Shown here piece by piece: positions 48,303 to 56,394 of a stretch of DNA of 64,000 bases. The translations under genes were made by a program, and so were the position numbers. Under the pieces are notes generated by a model. That model searched no databases. It had not been told where the DNA came from and saw only the letters and a list, made by a program, of their open reading frames with translations. The stretch is from Nocardioides sp. T2.26MG-1. GTDB lineage: Bacteria; Actinomycetota; Actinomycetes; Propionibacteriales; Nocardioidaceae. Position 1 is the first letter of the stretch, and every line of letters starts with the position of its first letter. Location of the stretch: assembly GCF_950101795.1 (NCBI RefSeq), contig NZ_CATNLZ010000001.1, forward strand, positions 1 to 64,000, read 5' to 3'.

Positions 48303-49307
48303 ATGCACCGACCGGCCCCCCGCCGTCTTGTCCTGCTCACGTCCCGCCCGCGACCCGGTTCGGCCACGGCCACAGTCGCCCTGGGCGTGCTGATGCTCCT
48401 TCCCTTCCTGGCGCTCTCACCGGCCTCGGCCGAATCCTGGGCCGACCAGCCCGGGGTGAGCGCCACGGTCGCCACGGCCGCCCGATCGACTGTGGACCGG
48501 CAGACCGTGAACCGTGCGCGCCCGTGGCCCGGAGCCAAGTCGACCGGGGTCCCAGCCGGCACCCGGCTACGCCCGTACACCGGGCCGTGCACGATCACCC
48601 GGACGCAGACCATCGACGGCGTGGACGCCACCGGTCGGTGCGACGCGATCCTGGTCCGCGCGGCCAACGTGGTCATCAGCAACTCACTGGTGCCCCGTAT
48701 CGACGCGACCGAGGACGGCTCGAACTCGGTGACCGTGCGCAGGTCCACGGTCCGCGGCGGCGACTGGAGCGACGGCGCGATCTGGGGGTACAACATCGTC
48801 GCCCGCCGCGTCAACGTCACCGGCGGACAGCACAGCTTCCACTGCGCCGGCGGGTGCACCCTCGTGAACTCGTGGCTGCACGCGCAGTACAACCCGGACG
48901 GCCAGAGCTACCACAACAACGCGTTCATCTCGAACGGCGGCAGCCGAATGCGCATCCACCACAACCGTCTCGCCTGCACGGCACAGGTCAACGAGACCAA
49001 TGGCGGATGCACGGCCGACCTGTCGTTGTTCGGGGACTTCGACCCCATCCGCAACGTCACCATCACGAACAATCTCTTCGTGGCGAACCCGACCGGCATC
49101 TCCTACTGCCTGTACGGCGGCTACGACCCGAACAAGCCCTACGGGGAGGACCCGACCGGCATCGTGGTGAAGGACAACGTCTTCCAGCGCGGGGCCAACC
49201 GCAAGTGCGGCGTCTGGGGTCCGGTCACGTCGTTCCACCCGAGAGGCACCGGCAACACGTGGCAGGGCAACCGCTGGGACGGCGGCGGCGTGGTGCATTC
49301 GGGCTGA
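48303..49307 (+). CDS. Secreted right-handed beta-helix protein
   Basis: 334 residues. Signal peptide (about 1-43, ASAES cut) and a short linker precede a beta-helix (about 95-334) that is closely related to the C-terminal domain of 34742-36451. The conserved Cys residues (GPCTIT, HCAGGCT, GGCTADLSLFGDF, YCLYGG, KCGVWG) suggest disulfides. It lacks a DUF4082 module. It may bind or cleave the exported polymer; active residues not identified. Confidence 0.8.
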   Translation: MHRPAPRRLVLLTSRPRPGSATATVALGVLMLLPFLALSPASAESWADQPGVSATVATAARSTVDRQTVNRARPWPGAKSTGVPAGTRLRPYTGPCTITRTQTIDGVDATGRCDAILVRAANVVISNSLVPRIDATEDGSNSVTVRRSTVRGGDWSDGAIWGYNIVARRVNVTGGQHSFHCAGGCTLVNSWLHAQYNPDGQSYHNNAFISNGGSRMRIHHNRLACTAQVNETNGGCTADLSLFGDFDPIRNVTITNNLFVANPTGISYCLYGGYDPNKPYGEDPTGIVVKDNVFQRGANRKCGVWGPVTSFHPRGTGNTWQGNRWDGGGVVHSG

Positions 49308-49317
49308 CACCGTGCGC

Positions 49318-49998
49318 CTAGTGTCCGTCGGCGACCGCGACGATCGACTTCGTCAGACCCAGCACCCGCTCGTGGATGATCCGGGAGCCGGGAAAGTAGG
49401 CCCGCATCTCGGCCACCCCGACCAGCTCCGTCCACTGGACCTCGGACATCGCCTGGGCCGGTGAGTCCGGCCGCGAGTGCGCCAACGGCCAGGCCGCCGC
49501 GACCCGGGCCCGTGGACCCAGCGGGAGGAACTGCAGGAACGGGAACAACCAGTGCGGCTCGATCGGGAAGTACCGGTAGGGAGTCTGCACCCAGTGCCGG
49601 GGAGCGAGCCGGGCGACCTCCTCGGCCAGAGCGGCCCGCTTCGCGTGTCCTCCGACGTGCTCGAGGAGCGAGTTCGAGAAGACCAGGTCGAACTGGTCGG
49701 TCACCCCGACGTCGCGGAGCACCGCACGCGCGTCGCAGGCGTCTCCCGCGACCGGCGTGATCCACGAGTCGGAGCCGGCATCACCGGGCTCGAAGAGGTT
49801 CACCACCGTGACGCTGGCCGGCCGCACGGGTGCCCGCCGCCAGGCCTCGACAGTGCCTCCGAGGTCGATGATGTCCATGGTCTCCAGGTGTGGAAAGCAC
49901 TCGGCGAACAGCTCCCAGCGTCGCGCCCGCCGGGCCGCCCCCAGCGAGGTGGGTGAGTCGACGAGCGCGCCTCTGAGCCGATGCGCGGAGGCCGTCAT
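49318..49998 (-). CDS. Class I SAM-dependent methyltransferase
   Basis: 226 residues. SAM-binding IIDLGGTVEAWR and acidic loop TVVNLFEPGDAG, then FDLVFSNSLLEHVGGH. It probably O- or N-methylates a sugar. Overlaps the glycosyltransferase upstream (four bases). Last gene of the minus-strand sugar unit. Confidence 0.8.
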   Translation of the reverse strand: MTASAHRLRGALVDSPTSLGAARRARRWELFAECFPHLETMDIIDLGGTVEAWRRAPVRPASVTVVNLFEPGDAGSDSWITPVAGDACDARAVLRDVGVTDQFDLVFSNSLLEHVGGHAKRAALAEEVARLAPRHWVQTPYRYFPIEPHWLFPFLQFLPLGPRARVAAAWPLAHSRPDSPAQAMSEVQWTELVGVAEMRAYFPGSRIIHERVLGLTKSIVAVADGH

Positions 49999-51314
49999 CG
50001 GACGCCCTCGATCGACTGATGGCTTTGTGGCGGGAACCGGTGACCGACCCCCCGGTCCGACCGACTCCCGCGTGGACCAGGATGCGTCACCGCGCGCCGG
50101 CCGAGCACGCCTCGTGCCAGATATCCCCGATCGTGGGTACGCAGGCCACGCGCCGCGGTGCGGAGCTGACGTGTCGCGGTGTCCACCCAGCGCACGGTGA
50201 GGCCCGTGGGTCGCGCCAGCGCGTCCTCGTAGAGCCCCTCGAGCGCGTCGGTCGCGGCCGCCAGTGAGAACCGGGCATCCACCTCGGTGCGCCCGAACGA
50301 GCCCAGCTGCTCGCGGCGGTCGGGGTCGACGAGCCCGCGGAGGATCCGGGCGAGCACCGGCACGACGTCCTCGGCATGCCCGCGACCGTAGAACCCGTGC
50401 TCGTAGAAGTACGCCGCGGATCCGGGCTCGAACAACCTGCAGAAGCCCTGTTCGCCGAGCACGACGAGCGGCCGCGCGTGCGCGAGTGCCCGGAGTGCTG
50501 ACCCACCCATCCCGAGCACCACGTCGGCTCCGTCGTACGCCCCGCGCGGATCCATCGAGGCTCCGGTGAGGATCGTCGCCGGGCGACCCAGTCGCTGGTT
50601 CGCTGCCGCGGCGGCCGCCTCGATGCTCCCCCGCGCGTCACCGTCCCCGACGACCACCAGCCGGATCGGGAGGTCCGGCAGGGCCGTCGTGGCGCGGATC
50701 GCGGCGAGGATGCCCTCGGCCTTCATGATCCGGTCCAGCCGACTCACCACACCGACCACGAGCTCGTCCGCGGCGATGCCCAGCTCCGAGCGGAACCGCG
50801 CGCCGCGGACCGCGTCCGGACGGTCGGCGCCCACGTCGACCGGCGGCTCCATCAGCCGTACCGGCGCACGGTGCCACGTCATCACCTCCCGGCGCAGCGC
50901 CTGCGTGCCGACCACCTGCGGCAGCCAGGTCGGCACGTAGCGCTCAGCCTCCATCGTCCAGTTCGTGACGACACCAACCCGGGCCGGCGAGCTCCGTAGC
51001 GCCAGCGCGAGGGGCGGCGCCAGCCAGGGAGCGAAGACATGCACGACGTCGACGTCGTGGTCGCGGGCGACGGCGCGGATCTGGCGCGCACGCTCCCCGA
51101 TGCCGGCCCGCGCCGGGAGGACGGTCAGGTCGAACCCGCGCTGTGCGATCAAGGGTGCGATCGAGGTCGGGGCGTCACTGTCGACAGCGAAGAGGGAGAC
51201 CTGGTGACCGCGGCCACGAAGCAGGCTTGCTAGGTCGAGCGCGTTGATGGGGCACCCGCCGAGAGCCATGCTCTCCAGGCCGATGGCGACCCGGGGGCCT
51301 GCCGGCGCCGTCAT
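49995..51314 (-). CDS. Glycosyltransferase family 4
   Basis: 439 residues. GT-B with VAIGLESMALGGCPINALDLA, VVHVFAPWLAPP, VGVVSRLDRIMKAEGILAAI and YDGADVVLGMGGSALRALAHARP. C-terminal 60 residues are basic and unmatched. Overlaps the aminotransferase upstream by four bases (ATGA). Confidence 0.88.
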   Translation of the reverse strand: MTAPAGPRVAIGLESMALGGCPINALDLASLLRGRGHQVSLFAVDSDAPTSIAPLIAQRGFDLTVLPARAGIGERARQIRAVARDHDVDVVHVFAPWLAPPLALALRSSPARVGVVTNWTMEAERYVPTWLPQVVGTQALRREVMTWHRAPVRLMEPPVDVGADRPDAVRGARFRSELGIAADELVVGVVSRLDRIMKAEGILAAIRATTALPDLPIRLVVVGDGDARGSIEAAAAAANQRLGRPATILTGASMDPRGAYDGADVVLGMGGSALRALAHARPLVVLGEQGFCRLFEPGSAAYFYEHGFYGRGHAEDVVPVLARILRGLVDPDRREQLGSFGRTEVDARFSLAAATDALEGLYEDALARPTGLTVRWVDTATRQLRTAARGLRTHDRGYLARGVLGRRAVTHPGPRGSRSDRGVGHRFPPQSHQSIEGVR

Positions 51315-52438
51315 GGCTTCGAGCCCGCGCCGGCCGGCCCGACCGCAGCTCGCAGCGCCTCGGCGACGGCCTCGAGGTCGGACTGGCGCAGGTGCGGGTA
51401 CATCGGCAGCGAGAGGATCTGCCTGGCCGCGCGCTCGGCGACGGGGAAGGACCCCGGCCCGAGGCCGAGGGAGGCGTAGGCACCGGTGAGGTGGATCGGG
51501 GTCGGGTAGTGGATCCCGGCACCGATACCGGCCGCACCGAGCTCCGCGAGAACCCGGTCGCGCTCGTCGACCCGCACGACGTAGAGGTGCCAGACGTCCT
51601 CGTTGCCAAGCGCTACCTCGGGGAGCCGCACGCCGCCGACGTCGGCCAGCAGCTCGGCGTACTTCCGCGCGGCCCGACGCCGAAGGTCGTTCCACCTGTT
51701 GAGGCGGGCGAGCTTCGCGCGCAGGTAGACGGCCTGTACCGCGTCGAGGCGTGAGTTCATGCCGACCACGTCGTGGACGTACTTCGCCGGAGAGCCGTGT
51801 GATCCAAGGATCCGGACGGCCGCAGCGGCCTCGGGATCGTCGGTGAGGACCGCGCCGGCGTCCCCGGCGGCGCCGAGGTTCTTGCCGGGGTAGAAGCTGG
51901 TCGCCGCCACCGTCCCCCACGAGCCGGCCGGGCGACCGTGGCGTCGCGCCCCCTGGGACTGCGCCGCGTCCTCGATGACCGCGAGCCGGTAGGTCGACGC
52001 GAGATCGACCAGCTGCTCGACGAAGGCCGTCTGGCCGAACAGGTGCACCGGTGCCACCGCGCGGGTGCGTGGCGTGACCGCACGCTCGACCGCCGCCGGG
52101 TCGATCAGCAGGTGCTCCTCGTCGACGTCGACCAGGACCGGCACCGCGCCGATGCGCGACACGGCCTCGGCGGTCGCGATGAACGTGTTGGCCGGCAGGA
52201 TCACCTCGTCTCCGGGCCCGACCCCGGCCACGCGCATGGCGAGCTCGAGGGCATCGGTGCCGTTCGCGACGCCGACACAGTGCTCGACGCCGATGTACTC
52301 GGCGTACTCGGCCTCGAACGCTGCCACCTCCGGGCCGCCGACGAACGCGGCCTCCTTGAAGACGCGCTCCATGCCGGAGCGGACGTCATCGGCGATCTCG
52401 GCGTGCTGGGACGCCAGGTCCACCAACGGAATCCTCAT
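51311..52438 (-). CDS. DegT/DnrJ/EryC1 sugar aminotransferase (WbpE/WlbC-like)
   Basis: 375 residues. PLP enzyme that aminates a keto sugar nucleotide. MRIPLVDLASQHAEIADDV start, GTDALELAMR, VIEDAAQSQGA (PLP Asp) and Schiff-base Lys in SFYPGKNLGAAGDAG. Closest in pattern to enzymes that make 3-amino-UDP-GlcNAc-uronic acid. With the Gfo/Idh gene and the left-handed beta-helix acyltransferase at the window end it fits such a path (inference). Confidence 0.88.
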   Translation of the reverse strand: MRIPLVDLASQHAEIADDVRSGMERVFKEAAFVGGPEVAAFEAEYAEYIGVEHCVGVANGTDALELAMRVAGVGPGDEVILPANTFIATAEAVSRIGAVPVLVDVDEEHLLIDPAAVERAVTPRTRAVAPVHLFGQTAFVEQLVDLASTYRLAVIEDAAQSQGARRHGRPAGSWGTVAATSFYPGKNLGAAGDAGAVLTDDPEAAAAVRILGSHGSPAKYVHDVVGMNSRLDAVQAVYLRAKLARLNRWNDLRRRAARKYAELLADVGGVRLPEVALGNEDVWHLYVVRVDERDRVLAELGAAGIGAGIHYPTPIHLTGAYASLGLGPGSFPVAERAARQILSLPMYPHLRQSDLEAVAEALRAAVGPAGAGSKP

Positions 52439-53079
52439 GATGCATGCCTCACTGGTCGAGCGGCGGGTCGGGCCGGAACGCCGACCCAGGTCTCGCCTGG
52501 TGGAAGGTGGTCGATCAGGACGGCGCCCATCCCGAGCACCGCGCCGGCCCCGACCGTCCGGTCCGGTCGGACCGAGGCGTTCATTCCCAGGTACGCCGCG
52601 CGTCCGATGTGGACATCGCCGCCGAGACTGACGCCGGCGCAGACCGTGACGTAGTCGTCGAGCCGGTCGTCGTGGGTCAACGTGACGTTCGGCATGACCA
52701 CGACGTGCCGCGCGACGCGAACGTCGGCGGTCAGCACGCACCCCGCGAGCACGACGCTGCCGGCACCGACGGTGCAGCTCGCCGGGACCGTGACCGAGGG
52801 GTGCAGCAGCGTCACGAACCGTTCGGGGTCGACTCCCTGCGCCAGCAGCCGCTCGACGACGGACCGCCGGGCGGACCCACGCCCCAGGCACACCACGAGG
52901 GCGTCGCCGCGCCGCTCGACGGCCAGGTCGAGGCCACCGATGACGGAGTGTCCGGCCAGGGTGGTCCCCCACCTGCTCTCGTCGTCGTCGAGCACGCGCA
53001 CCCGCTCGAAGGACGACGCCGCGAACGCCAACACCTCGCGGGCCAGTCCTCCGGCGCCCAGGATCAGCAGGTCGTTCAC
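52435..53079 (-). CDS. NeuD/PglD-like left-handed beta-helix acetyltransferase
   Basis: 214 residues. N-terminal Rossmann-like binding domain LLILGAGGLAREVLAF, then hexapeptide repeats from about residue 95 with VVMPNVTLTHDD (His as catalytic base) and C-terminal WVGVPARPA. It acetylates an amino sugar nucleotide. Sits between two aminotransferases with four-base overlaps. Confidence 0.85.
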   Translation of the reverse strand: MNDLLILGAGGLAREVLAFAASSFERVRVLDDDESRWGTTLAGHSVIGGLDLAVERRGDALVVCLGRGSARRSVVERLLAQGVDPERFVTLLHPSVTVPASCTVGAGSVVLAGCVLTADVRVARHVVVMPNVTLTHDDRLDDYVTVCAGVSLGGDVHIGRAAYLGMNASVRPDRTVGAGAVLGMGAVLIDHLPPGETWVGVPARPAARPVRHAS

Positions 53080-54209
53080 GCCGACCTCTCCGGCTCGCGC
53101 AACACCTCGACCACGCGCGCCTGCTCTGACTCCGACATCTGGTGGAACAGCGGAAGGATGAGGGTCGTGTCGGTGAGTCGCTCGGTGACAGGTAGCGCGC
53201 TGGTCTGGTGGACGTACGGCGGCTGCCGGTGCGCCGCCATGATCCCGCGTCGTGCCGAGACGTCCGCCGCTGCCAGACGAGCCATCAGGCCGTCGCGGTC
53301 GAGCGGGTACTCCGGCAGCACCTCGACCCAGTAGGACTGGAAGTTCGACGATCCCCAGGGCGGGTCCGCGACGGCACGCAGGCCATCGACGTCGGCGATG
53401 GCCTTGCCGTACACGTCCGCCAGCTCACGTCGGCGTCGCACGACCTGGGTGAGTCGTTCGAGCTGCACCAGTCCGACCGCCGCTTGGAGGTCGGTCATCC
53501 GGTAGTTGAAGCCGACCTCGGTGTAGACCTCCGGCGGCGCCAGGACGCTCGCGTGCCGCTCCGCGGCAGAGGCGCTCATGGCGTGCTCGCGCAACGTCCT
53601 CGCCCGCGCGGCCCAGTCGGCGTGGTTGGTGCTGAGCATGCCACCTTCGCCGGTGGTGAGGACCTTCCGTGGGTGGAACGACCAGGCGGTGATGTCCGCC
53701 CCGGCACCGACGGGTCGACCGCGATAGGTCGAGCCGGCCCCGCAGGCAGCGTCCTCGACCACCACCAGTCCCCGCGGGTCGCACACGGCGCGGATGGCCT
53801 GGAGGTCGACCGGCACCCCGCCTTGGTCGACGGCGATGACGGCGCGGGTCCGGGGGCCGATCGCGGCCGCCACCGTCTCCGCGGTGAGGTTGCCGGTGAC
53901 GGGGTCGACGTCCGCGAACACCGGACGTGCTCCGACGTACGTCGGAGCGTTGGCGGTGGCGATGAACGAGAACGACGGCACCACGACCTCGTCGTCCGCC
54001 GTGATGCCGGCCACGACCAGAGCCAGGTGCAGCGCCGTCGTACAGCTGGAGGTCGCGACGGCGTGCTGGACCTGCTGGTGCTCGGCGAAGCGGCGCTCGA
54101 ACTCCGCGACCCGCGGGCCCTGGGCGACCCAGCCCGAGCGGAGCACCTCCGTGACGGCGGCGACCTCCTCCTCGCCCAACCACGGCTGCATGACGTTGAT
54201 GCGGGTCAC
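53076..54209 (-). CDS. DegT family sugar aminotransferase (4-amino type)
   Basis: 377 residues. MQPWLGEEEVAAVTEVLRSGWVAQGP, SSCTTALHLAL, VVEDAACGAGS and Schiff-base Lys in SFHPRKVLTTGEGG. Pattern is like PglE/ArnB-type 4-aminotransferases, which pair with NeuD/PglD-like acetyltransferases. GTG 54209 overlaps the epimerase stop. Confidence 0.88.
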   Translation of the reverse strand: MTRINVMQPWLGEEEVAAVTEVLRSGWVAQGPRVAEFERRFAEHQQVQHAVATSSCTTALHLALVVAGITADDEVVVPSFSFIATANAPTYVGARPVFADVDPVTGNLTAETVAAAIGPRTRAVIAVDQGGVPVDLQAIRAVCDPRGLVVVEDAACGAGSTYRGRPVGAGADITAWSFHPRKVLTTGEGGMLSTNHADWAARARTLREHAMSASAAERHASVLAPPEVYTEVGFNYRMTDLQAAVGLVQLERLTQVVRRRRELADVYGKAIADVDGLRAVADPPWGSSNFQSYWVEVLPEYPLDRDGLMARLAAADVSARRGIMAAHRQPPYVHQTSALPVTERLTDTTLILPLFHQMSESEQARVVEVLREPERSA

Positions 54210-55204
54210 GACACACCTGCCAGCCCGCGGCCGGCCGCGATCTCCTCGCGCAACGGCGCCCACCAGCTCACCAGCTCGCGCAGCCCCTCTTGGAGCCCCA
54301 CACGTGCCTCGAACCCGAGGTCCTCGCGTGCGGCGGTCACGTCCGCCAGCCGGCGGGAGACGTTGTTCACGGCGCGCTCGGGCCCATGCTCGACCTCGAG
54401 GTCGGACCCCATGACCCGCAGCAGGGTGCGCGCCAGCTCGAGGAGGCTGGTCTCCGTGCCGCTCGCCACGTTGTAGACACCCTCCCGTACCGGGCTCAGC
54501 GCGGCCAGCACGTTCGCCCGGGCGATGTCACGGGTGAACACGAAGTCCATGGTCTGGAGCCCGTCCCCGTAGATCAGCGGCGGGCGGCCGTCGGCGATGC
54601 GCTCCATCCACCGCACCAGGACCTCGGTGTACAGGCCGTGGACGTCCATGCGGGGTCCATAGACGTTGAAGTAGCGAAGCGCCACGTAGTCCAACCCACG
54701 CATCGCCCGGAAGCTGCGCAGCATGCCCTCGTTGAAGGACTTCGCGGCGCCGTAGAACGTGTCGTTGTTGTGGTGGTGGTGGCGCTCGGTCGTCGGGAAC
54801 TCCTCCGCAAGCCCGTAGACCGACGCCGACGACGCGGCCACCACCTTGTCCACGCCTGCCGCGGCGGCCGCCTCCAGCACGTTGAAGGTGCCGTCGACGA
54901 GGACCTCGAGTGCGAGCCGGGGCTCCTCCGCGCACTGCGTGATCCGGATCGCCGCCTGGTGGAAGACGAAGTCCTTGCCGACCGTCAGGTCGCGGATCAG
55001 GTCCCGGTCACGGATGTCGCCCTCGACCAGCCGGGCGCGACCGGTGGCGAGCGCGTCGTCGAGGTTGGCGACGCGTCCCCGGACCAGGTTGTCGACCACG
55101 TCGACCGTGGCCGCGCCCCGCTCCAGGAGCTGGTCCACGAGGGCGGAGCCAATGGTGCCCGCGCCCCCGGTGACGAGGATCGTGGCACCGGCCACCGCCG
55201 TCAT
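54206..55204 (-). CDS. NAD-dependent epimerase/dehydratase (UDP-GlcNAc 4-epimerase type)
   Basis: 332 residues. Extended SDR: GGAGTIGSALVDQLL, FHQAAIRITQCAEEP, SSASVYGLAEEFPT, YGAAKSFNE catalytic Tyr/Lys and ALRYFNVYGPRMD. It may be a 4-epimerase or a 4,6-dehydratase that feeds the aminotransferases. Overlaps both neighbours. Confidence 0.88.
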   Translation of the reverse strand: MTAVAGATILVTGGAGTIGSALVDQLLERGAATVDVVDNLVRGRVANLDDALATGRARLVEGDIRDRDLIRDLTVGKDFVFHQAAIRITQCAEEPRLALEVLVDGTFNVLEAAAAAGVDKVVAASSASVYGLAEEFPTTERHHHHNNDTFYGAAKSFNEGMLRSFRAMRGLDYVALRYFNVYGPRMDVHGLYTEVLVRWMERIADGRPPLIYGDGLQTMDFVFTRDIARANVLAALSPVREGVYNVASGTETSLLELARTLLRVMGSDLEVEHGPERAVNNVSRRLADVTAAREDLGFEARVGLQEGLRELVSWWAPLREEIAAGRGLAGVS

Positions 55205-56283
55205 CGGACGAGCTCCAGCTCGGGACGGTCGGTCGGCACCACGTCGACCAGGGCCCCCCGGGCCCGGAGACTGGTGGCCGCAGCCTCGAGGACGGAGAGG
55301 ACGCGCAGTCCAGCCGCCCCGTCGGTCCGTGGTGGCCGCCCCTCCCGGATCGCGCTCGCAAGCTCGGCGACCATGAGTCCGAGCGGCTCGACCTCGGTGA
55401 GGGCGGGCGCCCAGGTGTCGCCGAGCCGGTAGGAGATCGACGCGGTCCGTCGGTCGATCCTGTCGACCGACTGCTGGACCAGGTCCACACCCCTGTCATA
55501 GACGCTCAGCCGCTGCTGCGGGTTGAGGTCGTCCCAAACCAAGGTCCGCGTGCTGCCGCCGATGACCATCTGCCGGATCTTCGTGGGGCTGAGCCAGTTC
55601 ACGTGCACGTGTGCCATCGCCCCGCTCGTCAACGGCAACGTGAGGTAGCCGACGCAGGACCGGCCGGCACCGATCGGGTCGGCGCCTTGCGCGGCGACCC
55701 CCTCGGGGCGGAGCCCACCAGGGAGGATGTAGTCCAGTACCGAGAGGTCGTGGGGGGCGAGGTCCCAGAACACGTCGATGTCGGGCTGCACAAGGCCGAG
55801 GTTGATCCGCACCGAGTCGACGAAGAAGATGTCGCCGAGCGACCCGTCCCGCACGAGCTCCGCGATCCGCTGGACGACCGGGGTGTAGCAGTAGGTGTGG
55901 TCGGTCATGAGCACCAGACCCTCGGTCTCGGCGAGCTCCACGAGCTCGCGCCCCGCGGCCACGCTGTCCGCGAGCGGCTTCTCGACGAGCACGTGCTTCC
56001 CAGCACGGAGCGCCGCGACCGCGATGTGCCGGTGCGTCCGAGCGGGCGTCGCGATCGCGACCGCCTGCACGTCATCGCGTGCCAGGACCTCGTCCAACAC
56101 CGCGGTCACCGTCACATCCGCCCGTCCGCCGACCACCTGGGCTGCCCGTTCGGTGTCGAGGTCGCAGACCGCCACCAGGTTCCACTCCGCGCTCGCCAGG
56201 AAGTTCCGGATCAGGTTCGGACCCCAATAGCCCGCCCCGACGACCGCCACTCCCAGCACACCGTTCCCCGTCACCCGTGTCAC
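55201..56283 (-). CDS. Gfo/Idh/MocA oxidoreductase (WlbA-like)
   Basis: 360 residues. NAD domain VAVVGAGYWGPNLIRNF and the EKPLA motif (about 98-102), then DHTYCYTPVV and DVFWDLAPHDLSVLDYIL. Such enzymes oxidise the 3-position of UDP-GlcNAc-uronic acid in 2,3-diaminouronic acid synthesis. First gene of the minus-strand sugar unit to 49318; site 8 is 80 bp upstream. Confidence 0.88.
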   Translation of the reverse strand: MTRVTGNGVLGVAVVGAGYWGPNLIRNFLASAEWNLVAVCDLDTERAAQVVGGRADVTVTAVLDEVLARDDVQAVAIATPARTHRHIAVAALRAGKHVLVEKPLADSVAAGRELVELAETEGLVLMTDHTYCYTPVVQRIAELVRDGSLGDIFFVDSVRINLGLVQPDIDVFWDLAPHDLSVLDYILPGGLRPEGVAAQGADPIGAGRSCVGYLTLPLTSGAMAHVHVNWLSPTKIRQMVIGGSTRTLVWDDLNPQQRLSVYDRGVDLVQQSVDRIDRRTASISYRLGDTWAPALTEVEPLGLMVAELASAIREGRPPRTDGAAGLRVLSVLEAAATSLRARGALVDVVPTDRPELELVR

Positions 56284-56364
56284 CCTCTGTCGATCGTCCC
56301 TGGGTTGCTCTGGGTGCCATTCGACCGGCGCAGCCGGTGGCCCGGCGCAGATTCGCGGAGCCCT

Positions 56365-56380
56365 TACCGAAGTTTGGGGA
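56365..56380 (-). promoter_or_regulatory. Inverted-repeat site 8
   Basis: TACCGAA-GT-TTGGGGA on the plus strand. It is placed upstream of the Gfo/Idh-led operon and just beyond the stop of the DUF4082 protein gene. Confidence 0.6.
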
Positions 56381-56394
56381 TGGTCGCGACCGGG

